A stretch of DNA of 64,000 nucleotides, taken from NCBI RefSeq assembly GCF_014236655.1, contig NZ_JACMYG010000028.1, positions 1 to 64,000 of the forward strand. Direction: 5' to 3'. The position numbers and the translations under genes are program-made. The notes beneath the pieces were generated by a model. It saw only the letters and a list, made by a program, of their open reading frames with translations. It made no database searches and was not told the DNA's origin. This DNA is from Pseudomonas kielensis (GTDB taxonomy: Bacteria; Pseudomonadota; Gammaproteobacteria; Pseudomonadales; Pseudomonadaceae). Shown piece after piece: positions 61,249-64,000 of the stretch. Position 1 is the first letter of the stretch. Every line of letters begins with the position of its first letter.

Positions 61249-62055
61249 TCAGGGCTTCACCTTGCGTCCCGCCATATGGCGCAAATACGCCAACAATTGC
61301 GTCAACTCCTCATCCTTCAGCACCGCTTGGGAGAACCCCGGCATCTTCGCCTGGGGCCATTGGCGCAGGCTTTGCGGGTCGCGGATGTAACGTTCGAGAA
61401 ACGGTGCACCAAAATATTCGGTGGGGTTGAAGGGGATGTTCAGGTCCGGTCCGAACTGCGCGTCACCTGCGCCGTTGAGGCGGTGACAGGCCAGGCAGTT
61501 TTTCTGGAACAGGGCAAAACCCAGGTTGATCGGGTCATGGGCGGGGAGGGCGGGGTCCGGCAGCAGGGCCGGGAAGCGCTCGGCGACGGCGGCCAGGCGC
61601 TTGATGGTCGCGACCTGGAATGGCCATTGCTCCGGGCTGATCCCCGCGGCCTGGGGGTGAGTCCACACCAGGTAGAACGGACCGGCGCTCGGTTTGCCAG
61701 GCGCCAGCGCCGGCCAGGGGTGCGCCGGGTCTTCAATGGCCAGCCAGGCCTGGGCGCCCTGTGTCGCGAGCAAGGGGGCCGCCGCCAGTTCGGCGGCAAA
61801 ACCATCCAGGGCCACGGCCTGCAGGTGATGGTCGGCCTCGACGCCCGTCAGCAGCGCCGCCAGGGGCACCGCACGGTAGTCCATGTCGCGCTTGTAGGAA
61901 ACGTCGTCAGTCACATGAATGGTCTGTGCCAGCCGATGCTGCAGCAGCTCTTCTGTCTGCCAGGTGCGGCTGTCGGCACCCAGGTCCAGCGCCAGTTGTG
62001 CGGCATGCAAAGGCATGCCCAGTAGCAGGGCTCCAAGCAGAATCAAAGCTTTCAC
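61249..62055 (-). CDS. Exported c-type cytochrome with an N-terminal SUOX-like region
   Basis: A 268-residue exported protein. The signal peptide (MKALILLGALLLGMPLHAA) is followed by a region of about 120 residues (VTDDVSYKRDMDYRAVPLAAL, DGFAAEL, GPFYLVW) resembling an oxidoreductase molybdopterin-binding fold without a cofactor cysteine, uncertain. A C-terminal cytochrome c domain has CLACH and the axial Met in AKMPGF. The GTG at 62055 is the only start that gives this signal peptide. Role: periplasmic electron carrier, partner unknown. Confidence 0.78.
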   Translation of the reverse strand: MKALILLGALLLGMPLHAAQLALDLGADSRTWQTEELLQHRLAQTIHVTDDVSYKRDMDYRAVPLAALLTGVEADHHLQAVALDGFAAELAAAPLLATQGAQAWLAIEDPAHPWPALAPGKPSAGPFYLVWTHPQAAGISPEQWPFQVATIKRLAAVAERFPALLPDPALPAHDPINLGFALFQKNCLACHRLNGAGDAQFGPDLNIPFNPTEYFGAPFLERYIRDPQSLRQWPQAKMPGFSQAVLKDEELTQLLAYLRHMAGRKVKP

Positions 62056-62145
62056 GTGATTGCCATCCGGTCGTGGTCGTGCCGCCAAGGTTGGCACAAG
62101 CACACGAGTGCGAACAGTCAGGTTGAGCAAACCCCAGGCGCTGGA

Positions 62146-62241
62146 TCAGCCAATTACCTTGGTCAGGTTCGGCAGAATCAGCAGCAGGGTGGTGGCGAAT
62201 AGAATGAGCCCGGCTTGACGCACTTTCGATTGTTTGAACAT
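62146..62241 (-). CDS. 31-residue single-pass membrane peptide
   Basis: A 31-residue frame: MFKQSKVRQAGLILFATTLLL then ILPNLTKVIG. A basic N-terminus and an uninterrupted hydrophobic helix make a credible small inner-membrane protein. It has its own ATG, a purine-rich upstream stretch (AAAAAAGGCGG) and lies 90 bases upstream of the cytochrome c gene on the same strand, so it may be part of that transcript. Confidence 0.55.
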   Translation of the reverse strand: MFKQSKVRQAGLILFATTLLLILPNLTKVIG

Positions 62242-62639
62242 GGCTGACCGCCTTTTTTGTTATTTCCTGAGCGTCGAATGCTTGCCTGCACATCTCCATC
62301 GGCAAAGCGCTGTAGGGTCAAGCTAACGGGCACCTCGGCAAAACCCGACGGCAACCTCGTAAGCTTTACCTTAGGGGCCGCGCGGGCTGTGGCTTAGATC
62401 CATTTCATATCAGCTAAGCGCCAAAGGCATCTAAAAAAGCATGAGGCCTATTGCCACCTGCTTGGTCGCCCTTTTGCTAGACAGTTCGCCGACCTGAAAC
62501 GGTTAACCCGATTGCTGGCGACCGTTCGTCTGAGCATGAGCGTCAAGGCCGTTGAGCGTATCGGTCATTGAATCCCACGCCCGTCAGCCTAAGGTGGACA
62601 CTCATTGATCTTTTACCTGCCCGGCAGTCCGAGGATGTC
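62242..62639. other. Gene-free divergent promoter region
   Basis: 398 bp between the small membrane peptide and the thiolase gene. It should hold both promoters. A loose inverted repeat GCTTAG / CTAAGC (62392-62419) and GAAACGGTTAAC (about 62497) are visible; neither is a convincing known operator. Confidence 0.5.
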
Positions 62640-63845
62640 ATGACCCAAGCTTTGATTTTCGATGCGATACGCACGCCCCGTGGCCGCGGCAAGGCGGATG
62701 GCGCCTTGCACAGCGTCAAGCCGGTGAACCTGTTGGCGGGCCTGCTGGGGGCGCTGCAACAGCGTACCCAGCTCGACACCAGCCAGGTCGACGACATCGT
62801 GCTGGGGTGTGTGACGCCGGTCGGCGACCAGGGCGCCGACATCGCCAAGACCGCCGCGCTGGTGGCCGATTGGGATGTCAGCGTTGCTGGGGTGCAGATC
62901 AATCGCTTCTGCGCCTCGGGCCTGGAGGCGGTGAACCTGGGGGCCATGAAAGTGCGCTCCGGGTTCGAGGACCTGGTGGTGGTCGGCGGTGTCGAGTCCA
63001 TGTCGCGCGTGCCGATGGGCAGCGACGGAGGCGCCTGGGCGCTGGACCCACAAACCAACCTGCACACTCACTTCACCCCGCAGGGCGTGGGTGCTGACCT
63101 GATTGCCACGCTCGAAGGCTTCAGTCGCGAGGACGTCGACACGTTCGCCCTGCAGTCACAACTCAAGGCCGCCCGGGCGCGGGCCGCGGGCGCGTTCAAC
63201 AAGTCGCTGATAGCGGTGCAGGACCAGAATGGCATCGTGCTGCTCGAGCAGGACGAATTCATCCGCGCCGACACCACCCTCGAAGGCCTGGGCAAACTCA
63301 AGCCGAGTTTCGAGATGATTGGGCAGATGGGCTTCGACGCCACCGCGTTGCGGGTCTACAGCCATGTGGAGCGGATCCGCCACGTGCATACCCCGGGCAA
63401 CAGTTCCGGAATTGTCGACGGCGCGGCACTGATGCTGATCGGCTCCGAAGCCAAGGGCAAGGCGCTGGGCCTGCAACCACGGGCGCGGATCGTCGCCACC
63501 GCGGTCACCAGCACCGATCCGACCATCATGCTTACCGGTCCTGCCCCGGCCACCCGCAAGGCCTTGGCCAAGGCCGGGTTGCGGGTCGAGGACATCGACC
63601 TGTTCGAGGTCAACGAAGCCTTTGCCTCCGTGGTGCTCAAGTTCATCAAGGACATGGCCATCGATCCGGCCAGGGTCAACGTCAACGGCGGCTCGATTGC
63701 CATGGGCCACCCGCTGGGCGCCACCGGCTGCGCGATTCTCGGCACCTTGCTCGATGAACTGGAAGCGCGCCAGCAGCGTTACGGCCTGGCCACGCTCTGT
63801 GTCGGTGGCGGCATGGGTATTGCCACCATCATCGAGCGCCTCTGA
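62640..63845 (+). CDS. Acetyl-CoA C-acyltransferase (thiolase)
   Basis: A 401-residue thiolase. The acyl-accepting Cys is in NRFCASGLEAVN (about residue 91), the His in NGGSIAMGHPLGATG and the second Cys in LCVGGGMG. Start ATG at 62640 (MTQALIFDAIRTPRGRG). It leads an apparent beta-oxidation operon with the hydratase/dehydrogenase gene 27 bp later. Confidence 0.92.
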   Translation: MTQALIFDAIRTPRGRGKADGALHSVKPVNLLAGLLGALQQRTQLDTSQVDDIVLGCVTPVGDQGADIAKTAALVADWDVSVAGVQINRFCASGLEAVNLGAMKVRSGFEDLVVVGGVESMSRVPMGSDGGAWALDPQTNLHTHFTPQGVGADLIATLEGFSREDVDTFALQSQLKAARARAAGAFNKSLIAVQDQNGIVLLEQDEFIRADTTLEGLGKLKPSFEMIGQMGFDATALRVYSHVERIRHVHTPGNSSGIVDGAALMLIGSEAKGKALGLQPRARIVATAVTSTDPTIMLTGPAPATRKALAKAGLRVEDIDLFEVNEAFASVVLKFIKDMAIDPARVNVNGGSIAMGHPLGATGCAILGTLLDELEARQQRYGLATLCVGGGMGIATIIERL

Positions 63846-63872
63846 GCCCCCTGACTTCAAGGAAACCTGTTC

Positions 63873-64000
63873 ATGACTGATGCCATTCGCTACGAAAAAG
63901 GTCAGGACCACATCGTGGTACTGACCATCGATATGCCGGGCCAGAGCGCCAACACCATGAATGCGCTGTACCGCGAGGCCATGGCGGCCTGTGTCGCGCG
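63873..64000 (+). CDS. Multifunctional fatty-acid oxidation protein (FadJ/FadB-like), 5' part
   Basis: The first 42 codons only. MTDAIRYEKGQDHIVVLTIDMPGQSANTMNALYREAM resembles the crotonase domain start of 3-hydroxyacyl-CoA dehydrogenase/enoyl-CoA hydratase fusion proteins. The gene runs beyond the window end. Confidence 0.75.
   Translation, partial: MTDAIRYEKGQDHIVVLTIDMPGQSANTMNALYREAMAACVA

Noticed and set aside
62490..62510. GAAACGGTTAAC before the thiolase gene as a PsrA or FadR site.
   Set aside because: One half-site is poor and the spacing is uncertain; too weak to claim.

Overview
This is about 64 kb of gene-dense, GC-rich core chromosome from a pseudomonad, most likely of the Pseudomonas fluorescens/putida lineage. 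The evidence is the conserved gene order (comEC-exbBD-lpxK-ycaR-kdsB-LMW-PTP-murB; divergent rne/rluC; yceD-rpmF-plsX-fabD-fabG-acpP-fabF-pabC-mltG-tmk-holB-tatD; divergent etfQO/etfBA), Pseudomonas-type REP sequences (about 3521, 43003 and 61191), and protein sequences typical of the genus. I see no rRNA, tRNA, CRISPR array, insertion sequence, phage or plasmid gene.

Layout. 1-3.5 kb: tail of a basic-amino-acid-type ABC importer, a LysE/RhtB exporter, an AlaX-like tRNA editing protein and a divergent LysR regulator. 3.6-10.6 kb: a PA2817-like protein, FadE-type acyl-CoA dehydrogenase, a transglutaminase-like protein, a glutathione transferase, a YadGH-type ABC exporter and a DUF2062 protein. 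10.7-17.6 kb: ComEC followed by a tightly packed envelope block (ExbB/ExbD, LpxK, Trm112-like YcaR, KdsB, tyrosine phosphatase, MurB) ending at a strong terminator. 17.8-21.2 kb: a molybdenum hydroxylase pair plus a MobA-like nucleotidyltransferase. 21.3-28.6 kb: RNase E, with a long leader, divergent from RluC, a HAD phosphatase and SppA, then a Maf-type pyrophosphatase. 28.7-38.5 kb: ribosomal protein L32 and fatty-acid synthesis genes, continuing into folate, cell-wall and DNA-replication genes. 38.8-47.1 kb: accessory metabolism and regulators (class V aminotransferase, TetR, MoaA-like radical SAM, MFS, GNAT, alcohol dehydrogenase with divergent AraC). 47.2-51.1 kb: electron-transfer flavoprotein system. 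51.1-57.4 kb: periplasmic and lipoprotein genes, a MocR regulator, a START-domain protein and RraB, an RNase E inhibitor. 57.7-60.9 kb: ATP-grasp/alpha-E/transglutaminase operon. 61.2-64 kb: cytochrome c, an unlisted 31-residue membrane peptide, and the start of a thiolase/beta-oxidation operon.

Working together: FadE, the ETF/ETF-QO system and the terminal thiolase/hydratase genes form a fatty-acid oxidation theme, with a PsrA-like palindrome between etfQO and etfBA. RNase E and its inhibitor RraB lie in the same window, each with a hairpin in its leader. The least ordinary region is 57.4-60.9 kb. There an orphan minus-strand terminator, paired hairpins, an NtrC-like site and a textbook sigma-54 promoter precede a little-characterised ATP-grasp/alpha-E/transglutaminase operon, suggesting nitrogen control of a peptide-forming or peptide-cleaving system. 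A second minus-strand terminator downstream of tatD shares a near-identical 24-bp flank with the first, so both may be the 3' ends of unannotated small RNAs. Family names were recognised from sequence without a database search, and promoter and operator calls are by eye.
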